From assembly GCF_029936995.1 (NCBI RefSeq), contig NZ_JAPYRE010000003.1, positions 1 through 64,000 on the forward strand: a DNA stretch of 64,000 nucleotides, in the 5' to 3' direction. Both the position numbers and the translations under genes were made by a program. Below the pieces are notes generated by a model, which saw only the letters and a program-made list of their open reading frames with translations, was not told where the DNA came from and ran no database searches. The DNA is from Henriciella sp. (GTDB lineage Bacteria; Pseudomonadota; Alphaproteobacteria; Caulobacterales; Hyphomonadaceae). Positions 8,380-18,476 of the stretch are shown here, piece after piece. The first letter of the stretch is position 1. Each line of letters opens with the position of its first letter.

Positions 8380-10401
8380 CTATGCAGACAGTGAATTGTC
8401 AGTCGGGCGTAAAATCCACTGTTCGGACCAAGGTAATTGCCTGTCTTGGCTTGTCACAATTGAGCCCGCTTCGTTGAATCCGAGGCTAATCCGCTTTCCT
8501 GCGCCGGGTGTCCGAGCAGGCATCTTTCGGCAGAGAAGGTCTGCGAGCGCTGGGTCTTCGACCGAACAGATAATTTGCCGTCCCTCGTTAACTAGGTGCC
8601 CTAATAGTTCTGCCAAATGCACACTTCGAAAGTCGTCGATATGTTGCACAGGGTCATCCAGCAAGACGGTCTTCCAACGGCTCCAAGCAATTGACAAGTT
8701 TACGGATAGCAAGAACGCCAACCCAGCAGCACGCCTTTGCCCGCTTGAAAATACAAACTGAGGATTGAGGTCTGAACCAACCCTAAAGCTAAGATGTTTA
8801 CGAAGTTCGCCCCTAATTTTGTAGTCGATTTTTGTGAACGTTGGGTGTGGTCGCAGCCTCGAATACATTTCCGATATGAGAGGTAAGATTCGTTCTATGC
8901 GTAGATCAAGTGCATCTCCAGCGGCCTTTCTAACGCCATCCAGCAGTGTTTTGCTTGCCTGTTCGGTACGCTTTGCTCGCGCCAACCTGACTTCGCATTT
9001 CTTCAAATTTTCCTCAGCTTCTGCGTTGCGCTCTTGAGCACTGGACACAGCACGTCTGGTCCTATTGGTATCAACAATTTTAAGTAAATCTCGAATCTGG
9101 TTTTGTTCCGAATTGAGCAGGATTTGCTCGTGCTCTATGGCCTTCGCCGTGGCATCCTCTTCAAAACCCATATCTCTGAGTTCTGCGGCAAGATTTGACA
9201 ATTTTTGTTCCGTGGCACCTACAACCTCTCGGCTTCGGTTCAGAACAACTTGAATTTCTTTCAGCTCACTTTGTATGCGAAACTCTCGCGCTACCTGCTC
9301 GGCAACTTCGTTAGCCGTTTTGTCTAGCTCGCTAGAAACATTTTCTAGGTGTTCAAGTCTTTCCTCATAAGTTGCCCATTCCACTTCGGATGAACACAGT
9401 GGGCATGCGCATTCTTCCAGCCCCAGTTCTCGACCCAGTTCGGCTAACAGAGCCAACCGCTGTGCTTTAACTTGCGCGTCTCCAGACGAGGGCTGGCTTT
9501 CCAGCGTCCTACGAAGAGTACTTAACTCATTTTGAAGATTAGCAGCGCGTTTTTCATGCTCGCTGACACTCTCATTAAGTTCAATCAGTGTGCTTCGTTC
9601 ATCTGCCGCAGTTCGAACCTTTGAGGTCAGCAAAACTAGCGTAGCTTCTTTGTCGTCAATATCTGCGAGCCGCTTAGCGGCTTGTTCCGTTATTGAACTT
9701 CTGCTATCGAGATTGAGTAATTCTAGAAGGTCGTTCTCGGCTCGATTAACCTCACTTATGTCTGTTAAATTCACTCTGGCCGCATCGAGCTGTCGAACGG
9801 CTTCTGTTCGCCTTTCAGCCGCTTCGTCCGCACTTTGTTGAGCGGACTTGCACACTTCTCTAGCTAGGGAGTGAACCTCTTGAGCCCGCGTGATTAGCTC
9901 CGTTGAACCGACAACTCCAATAGATGAGCTGATCCGAGCGTAGCGTTCCGTTTCTTTCAAATCCAAGCTTAGAGAAGCGATATGCTCATCGCGAATAATA
10001 GCCGATTCACATAGCTGCTTTAGGGCCTGCGAAGGTTTCGAGAATTCATCGCATAGTCTTTTCTCTAATATTTCGAGGTCGGTTGCAGTATCTGGCTTCG
10101 CACTAGTGCGCTTGATTGTTAGCGTTTCTTCGCCATCACTAAATCCCACTTCCACATAACGCTGTTCTGGGCCATCATCCTCACCTAGCCACCAGATGTA
10201 GTCTTGAACTGACTCACCATCCGCCTTGGCCTCGCCATACTTGCTTATTGTACCAGTGAGCGCGAATTCAATAGCGTCGCAAATCGTGCTCTTTCCTACG
10301 CCATTTCGACCGTCAATGACCGTGAATGCAGTACCAAACTCGATGCGAACCAGCTCACAATAACCTCTGAACCCGCTAAGCTCTAAATATTCAATTCTCA
10401 T
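8380..10401 (-). CDS. Rad50/SMC-like ABC ATPase with zinc hook (candidate ABC-3C ATPase)
   Basis: The 673-aa protein has Walker A GRNGVGKST (residues 31-39) after an IEYLELSGFRGY N-terminus. A coiled coil of ~170-500 is interrupted at ~333-338 by CACPLC, a Rad50-type CxxC hook, and is followed by the ABC signature FSSGQRRAAGLAFLLS (~547-563) and Walker B VLLDDPVQHIDD (~578-590). The head domains should dimerise on ATP and the hook on zinc. It is the third gene of an operon behind SIR2 and a 186-aa protein, overlapping the latter by 11 bp. That order (effector, small middle component, ABC ATPase) is what is described for ABC-three-component conflict systems. Base composition is clearly AT-richer than flanking genes, suggesting transfer. 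Role as sensor or gate is inferred. Confidence 0.85.
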   Translation of the reverse strand: MRIEYLELSGFRGYCELVRIEFGTAFTVIDGRNGVGKSTICDAIEFALTGTISKYGEAKADGESVQDYIWWLGEDDGPEQRYVEVGFSDGEETLTIKRTSAKPDTATDLEILEKRLCDEFSKPSQALKQLCESAIIRDEHIASLSLDLKETERYARISSSIGVVGSTELITRAQEVHSLAREVCKSAQQSADEAAERRTEAVRQLDAARVNLTDISEVNRAENDLLELLNLDSRSSITEQAAKRLADIDDKEATLVLLTSKVRTAADERSTLIELNESVSEHEKRAANLQNELSTLRRTLESQPSSGDAQVKAQRLALLAELGRELGLEECACPLCSSEVEWATYEERLEHLENVSSELDKTANEVAEQVAREFRIQSELKEIQVVLNRSREVVGATEQKLSNLAAELRDMGFEEDATAKAIEHEQILLNSEQNQIRDLLKIVDTNRTRRAVSSAQERNAEAEENLKKCEVRLARAKRTEQASKTLLDGVRKAAGDALDLRIERILPLISEMYSRLRPHPTFTKIDYKIRGELRKHLSFRVGSDLNPQFVFSSGQRRAAGLAFLLSVNLSIAWSRWKTVLLDDPVQHIDDFRSVHLAELLGHLVNEGRQIICSVEDPALADLLCRKMPARTPGAGKRISLGFNEAGSIVTSQDRQLPWSEQWILRPTDNSLSA

Positions 10402-10951
10402 CGGCCCGCCCCAAAAGTCTCAAAACTTCGTCTGGCCTGGCTTCTCTAAAAAAAGCATCTAAGGCCGCATTAGGTAGCTCGCTTGAAATCAATCGGACAT
10501 CTTCCTCCAAATCCACTGGTTCAAGCATTGGCGCGTGTCCCAAGCCTATAAGCGGTTGCAGCGCGATCTTAATGCTATCATCGCTTCCGACTGCAGAGCG
10601 AGCCAGCTTTCTTGATCCACTCAAGTCTTCTTCGATATCGGAAAAGCTTAGAGCTTCAGAGCGTGAAGGTTTTCCACCGCAAAGAAAAACTGAATAAGCG
10701 TTCCAAGCCTTGCTGCCGCCTCTCTGAATTTGAAATCTATATCGCCCAAAGAGGGCTTCGCTATCTTGCTTCCAGTTTTCGACAAGCGCCGGGGGTGTTT
10801 TGTAAAAGAGCACGAAACCGAAATTTATTTCATTCTCAAATCCAATTGATCCGACTTCTTCCTGATCGATATCGAAGGTTTCATAACCGTTCGAGCGCAG
10901 AACTTCATTTGTTAGTTCTACAACATCAAGCAATTTCAAGTACCTCTTCAA
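10391..10951 (-). CDS. Small middle protein of the SIR2-ATPase operon
   Basis: This 186-aa acidic protein has no motif I recognise (MKRYLKLLDVVELTNEVLRSNGYETFDID ... WNAYSVFLCGGKPSRSEALSFSDIEEDLSGSRKLARS). It overlaps the 3' end of the SIR2 gene by 26 bp and the start of the ATPase gene by 11 bp, so the three products are almost certainly co-translated and work together. Size and position fit the 'middle component' of ABC-3C systems, proposed to bridge effector and ATPase. I assign it by context only; sequence similarity to a particular middle-component family could not be tested. Confidence 0.75.
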   Translation of the reverse strand: MKRYLKLLDVVELTNEVLRSNGYETFDIDQEEVGSIGFENEINFGFVLFYKTPPALVENWKQDSEALFGRYRFQIQRGGSKAWNAYSVFLCGGKPSRSEALSFSDIEEDLSGSRKLARSAVGSDDSIKIALQPLIGLGHAPMLEPVDLEEDVRLISSELPNAALDAFFREARPDEVLRLLGRADEN

Positions 10952-12311
10952 AATCTCTGTCGGTGCAAAATTGGCCGCTAGCTGGCCTCACGATATTTTC
11001 TGTTTCAGACGATCGAGCAATGTCTGGTGGTAGGAAGTTCTGAGCTGCGCCAACCGCTATGGTAACATCAGGAGAAGCTCCCGGGGGTACACTTCCACTG
11101 TAGCTTTTCTCGAGGTCGTGTACAAATTTGCCGGATGCGCCAATTACCCTGATGAAACGATCTTCCAGCTTCAGCAGCGGCCCGTCCCATGTAGCACCAG
11201 CGGCTAGTAAGCGGATTATGATGAAACCCAATACTGGCGCTTCAATCGGTTCATGTCGCTGAGCAGGTTGGTTCGGTAGCGCTCCTTCGATATTCCGCCT
11301 CAATTGCCAAAGCGATGGATTATCGATTTCGTCCAAATTCATCAGGCTGGGATCAGCATCGGCGTCGAACTGTTCTCGATAGGCCTTAAGCCCTGGAGAT
11401 AGAACCTGGCGAACGTACGACTTTGAGAATTGAAGCCTGAGCTTAGTAAGAAAGCTATCTCCAGTTTCGCGTACGTGCGCGAAAACAGTTGTCGCCCTCG
11501 CACCTGCCTCCGCAAGAGCCGGTGCTTTTTCTAACAGGTCGGCAGAGCTAGCCGGATCTACAACGAAGATTTTACTAGGGGAGACCCTAGTCAAACAATG
11601 TTCGATCAAACAGTTCAGATAGTCCCAATCCGTGAAGAACCCTACAATTAGCAAGTCACAGTTTAGCATCCTCTGCGAGAGCCAGTCCGATAGTTCTTCG
11701 ACACGTTCTTTAGTCGGAGAGGATGCAAGTTGGCTGGGTGCCCAAATCGTGTTTGGTTTGTCGGTATTCCAACAGCCGTGAATCTTCACCAGCGGGGCAA
11801 TTTCAGCCGGAGCTGTTGCTGCTTGATCAAGTTTGATAGAAGGCCAAACATTCCCGTAGAGGTTCAATCCCGCTGCCTCTATTAATGTATCTACGTTTGT
11901 TGACGTAAGTGCGGCCAAACAGGATGCGAGAGTTAGATCTGCAATGGCCTCATGACCATGGTTTGGCTTGCCTGCGAAGGCATTCGGATCAACCAAGCTT
12001 CTCAAGTAGACTGTCTGGAGTTCTTCTCGTCCAAAGAAAAACTCCGCTTGATTTTCGATGTCTTCAGACAGTGGCGCTCTCGAATGACCGTACTGCGCAT
12101 CGTACTTTTGTTTTGCCCGATTTGCCAATGTCCACGCACTTGGCAGCGAACTCGGTGCCGACATGGATAGCCCCGCACCGCATAGTATCGCCAACCTTCT
12201 GGAATTGACGCTGGAGGCCAGCTGATCCAGTGCATCGCTTTCGTCGATATCTTGCAAAAAATCACCTTTCGAACTGGCAGAATTCGTAACTCTACCTTTT
12301 GGTTGAGGCAA
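10926..12311 (-). CDS. SIR2-domain effector protein
   Basis: The 461-aa protein opens with a SIR2 fold: NAD-binding LAILCGAGLSMSAPSSLPSAW (GAG at 45-47, S49), TSTNVDTLIEAA (N139, D141) and KIHGCW with the expected catalytic His178. Residues ~180-290 complete the Rossmann-like domain (LLIVGFFTDWDYLNCLI, KIFVVDPAS). Residues ~320-461 are a separate C-terminal domain with no recognised motif, possibly the region that docks on the partner proteins. SIR2 domains in phage-defence systems usually deplete NAD+. The frame opens at TTG 12311; an internal TTG at 12257 has a better ribosome site (AAAGGTGA) and is an alternative. It is first in a three-gene operon and divergent from the large TPR protein. 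Confidence 0.85.
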   Translation of the reverse strand: MPQPKGRVTNSASSKGDFLQDIDESDALDQLASSVNSRRLAILCGAGLSMSAPSSLPSAWTLANRAKQKYDAQYGHSRAPLSEDIENQAEFFFGREELQTVYLRSLVDPNAFAGKPNHGHEAIADLTLASCLAALTSTNVDTLIEAAGLNLYGNVWPSIKLDQAATAPAEIAPLVKIHGCWNTDKPNTIWAPSQLASSPTKERVEELSDWLSQRMLNCDLLIVGFFTDWDYLNCLIEHCLTRVSPSKIFVVDPASSADLLEKAPALAEAGARATTVFAHVRETGDSFLTKLRLQFSKSYVRQVLSPGLKAYREQFDADADPSLMNLDEIDNPSLWQLRRNIEGALPNQPAQRHEPIEAPVLGFIIIRLLAAGATWDGPLLKLEDRFIRVIGASGKFVHDLEKSYSGSVPPGASPDVTIAVGAAQNFLPPDIARSSETENIVRPASGQFCTDRDFEEVLEIA

Positions 12312-12473
12312 CTCCAGACCCAGGCAGTGGCACCTGCGATGTCCGCGCTGTCACTTTTTGGCCATGTTAGAAACAATTGAATTGTCGACTCGTGCTATCC
12401 GCTTAAAGAGCTGCTGGGTCAGGCGTGGCTCCGAGTGTTTATAAATGCACAGGGTCCGGAAAGGTTAGCTGGA

Positions 12474-15400
12474 GTGAGCACAAAAGAAGACTTTCTGGAT
12501 CCCGATTTCAGTGGCGCACCCCGCCCTAACTTCGCATCGAAGTCATCCGAAGCTTTCGAATATATGTGCTTGGACCTCGCCCGGTCGCATTATCGCGATG
12601 TTCGCAGCGGTGACCTGCACGAACTACGCGGTCAGGCCCAGCAGGGAGTCGATTTCCTTATCGATCGTGGCGAGGTTGGCCTTGTCGCTGGCTCGTGCCG
12701 TTCGGATGCAGATCCAGAAAGAGGTAGAATCGTCGGTGCAGCGAAGGAATTCGCCGCGAGCTGGGATGAACTCTGGAAACCGCAAGGCGTTACGCGCTTT
12801 GTTCTCTGCGTTGCCTGCGAAGCGCGCAAGGACACGCGCAAAGCGCATATCCGCGAGGTCCATGAGATCATAAATGGGCTTGGCATTGCGTGTGAGGTGT
12901 GGAGCCAGGGTGAGCTGATCGACCGGTTCCGGACACAGCCATCCCTGGTGGTGCAGCACCTGGATCGCAACTGGGTACATGTCCTTTGTGCGCCTGACCC
13001 GTCCGGCGGGACCGAGGCGGACCGGCTCCATGCAGAGGCAATGGAAGCGAGGATCAAGGCCTATGAGGCTAGCCACACACCTTTGATCGTCTCGCGCATC
13101 GACACATTGCAGGCCCTGGTTCGCAAGGGCGCGCGGACTGATGCTCTTGCCGGAGCAAAGGCATTGCGCGCAGATCGCAACCTCTGGCAGCTGACGGGTC
13201 CGGAGCAGAAGGCTATTGTCACCCGAATTGAGGCGATCTGCACTCCGGACCTGCCACTCGACGCGTTAGAAATGGCCTACAATGAAGCGGCCGGTCTCCA
13301 TTCGCCCCAGGACCGGTATTTCGAGCTGACCATCGTGTCGCGCCGCGACGGGGCGAATGCGGCGCTTGAAGCGATGGGCGAGCCCCGTACCGCCAGAGAG
13401 CGGATCCTTAAGGCTGCCCTGATGCTGGAATCTGACCATGCGCCAGAGGGCGTGCTCACCCTGCTCGATTCCGCGCCGCCGGACCCCGGGAATACCGCCT
13501 GGTTCTATCGCCTTCGCGCAATGTGCCTTCTCCGCCTGAACCGGCAGGCCGAAGCAGTAACAGCGGCCGAACAGGCTGTAACCGTTGCCCCGGACGAACT
13601 GCTTGCCCAGCAGGTCCGTGCCAAAGTCTGTTTCGCCGTATCGCTGTCGCCAGTCATCGGTCTTCCGGGCCCGGACTGGCCGATGCCTTATCCCACCAGT
13701 TGCGCGCGCCAGGACGCCGGCGCAAAGGCAAGCCGGGCCCGCGCCCGTGTCCTATTCGATGCTCTGGTGCAGGCGTCGCCCGAGCGCAGCGAGCGTGAGG
13801 AGGCCTGGATGTGGAGCTTCGTGGCCTGCCTCGATGATCCGGACCGGTATAGGCAGGCGCAAGGCATGATCGAGACCGCCCATCAGCAGAATCATCTTCA
13901 TCCGGGCTATATTATCTGGTGCCTGACGCGGAATGTGCCGATTGATGCCGGGACGGCGGAAGCCTGGCTGAAGGACCGTCTCGCCATGGACCAGAGCGAT
14001 ATCCTCGCCGTCAACATGTTGCTCAACCTCTATCGTGACCAAGGGAATGGTCCTGCGATGCACGCCGCGCTGGAGACGCACGAGACTCTACTTCGTAGCC
14101 ATGACGCGGATTTTTACGAGGCCTTTGTCACAATCGCGGAGCGTGTGGAGGCCGGTGAGGATAATGATGAGTATGACGCGACGGGTCTACCCGATGAGGA
14201 GATTGTTGCCCGGTTCACCGATCAAGGCCGGCCGGCCGCTTTCCGGCTCGAATATGCAAGACTGCTCGGCGACCGGAACATCTGGGAGCCGCTCGAGGCC
14301 GCCCGGTCATTCCTTCTGGATGAGATCGGGACTGTGATGTCGTTCCAGCTGGCAGTTGAGGCCGTTTCCAATACCGGCGATCCGACAGGCGCACTGGCGC
14401 TGTTCGAGAGCCGGGTCGCCGAGTTCTGCGATGCGCCCTATCCAGACCGGCTTCAGGCTGTGCGGATTAATCTCCTGGCCGGTGTGGGCCGAATGGGTGA
14501 AGCACTCACGCTCGCCGAACAGCTCCTGACCGACCCCTCCGATCCGGCCTTCCTCGGCCGGGCCCGCCTGCAATTCAGCCTCGGCAATCCGCGGGGAGCC
14601 GGCCTGATCATTGGCAAAGCCCTGCAGGCGGACAATCCGGCGGTGGCGCTGCCCATCGAGAAGATGCGCTGGGCCCATGCGCTCAAATCCGGCGACCCCC
14701 ATACTGCCGTACGACTGATGGAAGAGGCGTTCATGGCCGATCCCCGCGCTGCTGTACGAGGCGGCGCAGCCTTTCTTGCCATGGAGCTGACCCCCGGCAA
14801 GGCCGATCCCTATGTGCGCCAGATGCATGAAGTGGCGCTGGCCGAGCCGGATGCGGCGCTCCGGATGGGAGGGATTGAGGAGGCAAAGGAGCTGATGATT
14901 GCGGCGATCGAGCGCGACCGCCGGACCATGGAGGCCTATGAGCGAGGGGATGTTTTCGGGCATGCGGTGCTCGGAGACCGGATGGCGCTTCACTATCTGA
15001 CGCCCGCTGTCAGCGGATTGTCTTTCGGCGAGACGACACCCAAACCTGTTCATGCCGGCAGCACCGGCCGGGAGGTGCCGGATTTCGATACGCTCTGTCT
15101 CGATACAAGTGCAATTCTGGTAGCCGAGGCACTCGGTCTCTGGGACCGGCTGGAGACGGCTGGCATGCAGCTCATTCTGCCGCTTGGCTGGGCGGAAGCC
15201 TTCCACCTGATGGAAGACCGCGCCCGCCCGTCACAGCGGGATTACGAGCAGGCCCGCCGGTACCTTGTAGAGTGTGTCGGGAAAGGCCGAATCCGGCGTG
15301 TGCGCCAGCGCCCGGCTTCCAGCCTGTCCATTTGTTTCGATGGCGAACAGGCTGGACCGGCTGATTACGGGGTTTCGGAGCTCTGCGATGAGCTGATGGC

Positions 15401-18344
15401 TGAATGGGATGAGCGCGGTGTTCGGGTTCACATCCAGGACGGCGTCGCTGAAAGCATGGCCCAGGCCGGCTGGATCGCCAGGCTGACGGGCAAGGACCGG
15501 CTGACACTCACCAATGGCCAGTTTGCCAATCTCCAACATGCAATCAGGGCGGACAGGAATGGCCGCGGCACTTCTGAGCGTCTCGCCGCCCTTCGTGGCA
15601 AGCTGAGCCGAGATATCCGGGACGGCCGAATCTTCGTTGCGTCAGCAGGCGGCACCGGGGAGGAAGAGGAGACCTTAAATGCCATCGATCAGGTTCTCCG
15701 ATCTGCACTGACCTATCGCGGGGAAGGCCGGATTGCGCTCTGGGTGGATGACCGGTTCATCAATGGCCACAGCAAGAGCCACCACATGCCGATCCTCAGC
15801 ATCGTCCAGGTCCTTCGGTCGCTGCGGGGGCGTGGCGCAATAGACGAGACGGTCTGCCGGGACGCTATCTGCAAGCTGAGACAGCTAGGCTACGACTATA
15901 TTCTGCCGGACGCTGAAGAGATCGTCAGACTTCTGAAGGATGCGCTGAACGGGCACGATGGTGCTGAAGAAGGTCTTGAACAGGCGCGGCGGGCTTTCGA
16001 ACGCTTTGCGGCGCACCAAGAATACGTCTTTGCAGCCTCTTCCGGTCAGGCAGCTACCGAGCGCCAGGCGGCATTTGGCCAGTACCTTCTCGCAAGCCAC
16101 GTCATCCGCATTATCCTGAGGAATTCACTTGGCAGCTTCGACGAGGATCGCGATGCCATTGTCTGGACCGTTCAGCATCTGCGGCTCGACTGGCGCGAGA
16201 GCCTCGAAGCGGATAGCGCCCGCAATCTCTGTCATATGTGGCATGGCTCGCTCGTCCTGTCCTTCCTGTCGGAAGCGGCTACGCTAAAGGCGCCGCGACG
16301 CGCCGAGGCGGCCGAGATCCTGGAGACTGTCTATACAGGCCTTATTCTCCCTGCCATCGACGCACTGGATGGCGGGATCGATGCGCTCTCTGAGCGGATC
16401 GCGGACGTTGTCCGGACCCATATCAATGAGCCGGGCGAAGGCCCGCATGATCGCGCGATCGCCGCCGAACTTGCGCGGCGCTTCCTGGATCTCTGTCCGG
16501 ACGAGATCCGGGAGCATGTTGCGTCTGATCCGGCAATTGCAGGCAAGCTCGGCATAGGCCGCGCGATTGAAGCGGGCGGAATGATCTTTCTGAGCGAGGA
16601 TTTCTGGTCTGCAGCCGACCGCATGGTGAAAGGGGCGCACGAGGCCCAGTTGAGATCAGAAGGCGGAGAGAGGGCTACGCTCAGGAGAACAGAGACAGGC
16701 CAGCTCGACCTTGTCACTACGTCCACCCACATTGCCCGGCTCCTGCCGGACGCAGTTGGGGCAGAAGAGGCTGAAGTGAGGCGGACGGCCTTTAACTGCC
16801 TGCTGGATACGCTTGGGATGGCCGCTGCCGACAAGCAGGCTTTCCGCCGCCGGTTTGGCCAAGCCCGGTCGTCCGAGCGCAGGGCAGCGCTATTTGATGA
16901 GGCGCGCGCCAGCCCCGAAGGCCTGCTCTGGACACTCAGCCAGCTGGACACGGGCGACAAGCTCGCCTTGAGCCAGCTGGAGTGCCCCGGCCCTGACAGC
17001 TTCCTTGCCTGGCTCGGTATTGAAGGAGAGGTGAGGACGGCCGACGAAGCCATCGCGAATTTGGCCGCCCGTCTCGGCATGGAGGAGGCGCTTGTGAGAT
17101 GGTCGGGCGTGCCTGTCGCATTCGGGCAGGCGGTAACGGACTGGTTCACCGCATTGCCAGATGTGCAAGCCAGGGAGACGGCTGGCAGGCTCCTGTTGCG
17201 CTGTCAGGACCCTGTTGCGCTACGCAACCTCCTCGTCCTGTTCGGTGCGCGCGGTGATCTCGGCGAAGCGGCAGGCGAGGTAGAAGCGGTAATTTCAGAC
17301 GAAACGAGCGAAACCCGCCGGGCCCAGCTCAGCTTTGCGCGGACGGTGTGTGTCCGCCTTTACGCGGTGAGACGCGACACCGTTGGCGATCAGCAGGCCT
17401 GGCTCTGCGCCTGGGCCTGGACGGGCCGGGTCTTCAGTACGCTGCTACCGCGCCATGCCGATTTCGGCCAGATTTCCACGATGTTTGCGGAGAATACGGC
17501 GATCGAGCGGATCGGCCTTCGCGCCCTGCTGAGATCCGATGACATTCTCGATCCCAATGTAACCCATGAAGTTCAGTTCCTCGCGGCTCTTGGCGGGCTC
17601 TGGAGAGTTCACGCCACTGTGCCACCTGATGAGGAAGCCAATGCACGCCTCGCGGCAGAAATTTCCCATGAAGGCGAGGGCGTATATCCCCATCCTGGGA
17701 TAGTTGCCGCTTCGGGACACCCCAATGCCTGGGCAAGCTGGCTTGGCGCGGACCCCCGCTGGGCTGGTGACATCCTGACAGGTCAGGACTCGTTCATGGC
17801 CGAGCTGGTCAAGGGCCGGAAAGCCTTCCTCAGGTGCACCTTCAGGCAACCATGCCTCAACCTCTTCGCGCTTCATGTGGCAGGCGTACCTGACCTTTCG
17901 GAAAAGCGGATTGAACGGCTGATGAGGGAAGCCGGAACGTGGATCCCACATCTTGACGAAACAAGGCTGCGGATTCTGGCTCGGGTTCTCACCCAGGTCA
18001 GGCCGCGATTGAAGCGGAACCAAGCCCGGCGTGTCCGGCTTCTCTCGCGGCTCATCGCGCGCTGGTCCAGCCTCAGCGAAGGTTCGAAAGACAGATCAAG
18101 CGATCTTGTTTTCATCCTGGAACTGGCCGCGAGATCGGAACTCCGCGCGAACCGGAAGGATAACTCGGCGCTACTTCATCTGATCAGGACGCTTAGCCTC
18201 AACACGGATATCAAGTTGCGGGACGAAGTGGCGAGATTCGTGAGGATCCTTGCTGACTGCGTACCGATCCGGGAGCGCGCGCCATTCCATGCGCTCGCGG
18301 CCAGGCTGAGCGGCTCCCCTTATCCAATCGGGGAACGGAACTGA
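12474..18344 (+). CDS. Giant TPR protein with PIN-like domain and degraded nuclease-like N-terminus
   Basis: I place the start at GTG 12474 (ribosome site GGAAAGG, 12458-12464), giving 1,956 aa; a GTG at 12435 would add 13. Residues ~25-160 resemble a restriction-endonuclease-like module (AFEYMCLDLARSHYRDV, GQAQQGVDF with Asp60), but the expected QxK is SCR (74-76), so catalysis is doubtful. Residues ~180-860 are helical TPR-like repeats. A PIN-like core follows: DFDTLCLDTSAILVAEALGLWD (Asp877), then IALWVDDRFINGH (Asp1092-1093). The remaining ~800 residues are helical and unrecognised. Its codon use is like the GC-rich host rather than the AT-rich SIR2 operon it diverges from. A role in RNA cleavage or phage defence is inferred from domains and location. 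Confidence 0.8.
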   Translation: MSTKEDFLDPDFSGAPRPNFASKSSEAFEYMCLDLARSHYRDVRSGDLHELRGQAQQGVDFLIDRGEVGLVAGSCRSDADPERGRIVGAAKEFAASWDELWKPQGVTRFVLCVACEARKDTRKAHIREVHEIINGLGIACEVWSQGELIDRFRTQPSLVVQHLDRNWVHVLCAPDPSGGTEADRLHAEAMEARIKAYEASHTPLIVSRIDTLQALVRKGARTDALAGAKALRADRNLWQLTGPEQKAIVTRIEAICTPDLPLDALEMAYNEAAGLHSPQDRYFELTIVSRRDGANAALEAMGEPRTARERILKAALMLESDHAPEGVLTLLDSAPPDPGNTAWFYRLRAMCLLRLNRQAEAVTAAEQAVTVAPDELLAQQVRAKVCFAVSLSPVIGLPGPDWPMPYPTSCARQDAGAKASRARARVLFDALVQASPERSEREEAWMWSFVACLDDPDRYRQAQGMIETAHQQNHLHPGYIIWCLTRNVPIDAGTAEAWLKDRLAMDQSDILAVNMLLNLYRDQGNGPAMHAALETHETLLRSHDADFYEAFVTIAERVEAGEDNDEYDATGLPDEEIVARFTDQGRPAAFRLEYARLLGDRNIWEPLEAARSFLLDEIGTVMSFQLAVEAVSNTGDPTGALALFESRVAEFCDAPYPDRLQAVRINLLAGVGRMGEALTLAEQLLTDPSDPAFLGRARLQFSLGNPRGAGLIIGKALQADNPAVALPIEKMRWAHALKSGDPHTAVRLMEEAFMADPRAAVRGGAAFLAMELTPGKADPYVRQMHEVALAEPDAALRMGGIEEAKELMIAAIERDRRTMEAYERGDVFGHAVLGDRMALHYLTPAVSGLSFGETTPKPVHAGSTGREVPDFDTLCLDTSAILVAEALGLWDRLETAGMQLILPLGWAEAFHLMEDRARPSQRDYEQARRYLVECVGKGRIRRVRQRPASSLSICFDGEQAGPADYGVSELCDELMAEWDERGVRVHIQDGVAESMAQAGWIARLTGKDRLTLTNGQFANLQHAIRADRNGRGTSERLAALRGKLSRDIRDGRIFVASAGGTGEEEETLNAIDQVLRSALTYRGEGRIALWVDDRFINGHSKSHHMPILSIVQVLRSLRGRGAIDETVCRDAICKLRQLGYDYILPDAEEIVRLLKDALNGHDGAEEGLEQARRAFERFAAHQEYVFAASSGQAATERQAAFGQYLLASHVIRIILRNSLGSFDEDRDAIVWTVQHLRLDWRESLEADSARNLCHMWHGSLVLSFLSEAATLKAPRRAEAAEILETVYTGLILPAIDALDGGIDALSERIADVVRTHINEPGEGPHDRAIAAELARRFLDLCPDEIREHVASDPAIAGKLGIGRAIEAGGMIFLSEDFWSAADRMVKGAHEAQLRSEGGERATLRRTETGQLDLVTTSTHIARLLPDAVGAEEAEVRRTAFNCLLDTLGMAAADKQAFRRRFGQARSSERRAALFDEARASPEGLLWTLSQLDTGDKLALSQLECPGPDSFLAWLGIEGEVRTADEAIANLAARLGMEEALVRWSGVPVAFGQAVTDWFTALPDVQARETAGRLLLRCQDPVALRNLLVLFGARGDLGEAAGEVEAVISDETSETRRAQLSFARTVCVRLYAVRRDTVGDQQAWLCAWAWTGRVFSTLLPRHADFGQISTMFAENTAIERIGLRALLRSDDILDPNVTHEVQFLAALGGLWRVHATVPPDEEANARLAAEISHEGEGVYPHPGIVAASGHPNAWASWLGADPRWAGDILTGQDSFMAELVKGRKAFLRCTFRQPCLNLFALHVAGVPDLSEKRIERLMREAGTWIPHLDETRLRILARVLTQVRPRLKRNQARRVRLLSRLIARWSSLSEGSKDRSSDLVFILELAARSELRANRKDNSALLHLIRTLSLNTDIKLRDEVARFVRILADCVPIRERAPFHALAARLSGSPYPIGERN

Positions 18345-18476
18345 GTTTGGTTTATTTTGAATCTCGGCCGATCATGGAGGCGTTTGGGAGGCAATATCTA
18401 CTGCTGCGCCCGAAGCTAACACGCGAAAGATTGTGTGCCCTCCGATATCTTCGTGGTTAAGCTTCGTGCTGATCGC

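Noticed and set aside
8348-8761. Plus-strand ORF at the 3' end of the ATPase gene
   Set aside because: Antisense shadow of the conserved signature and Walker B region of the ATPase.
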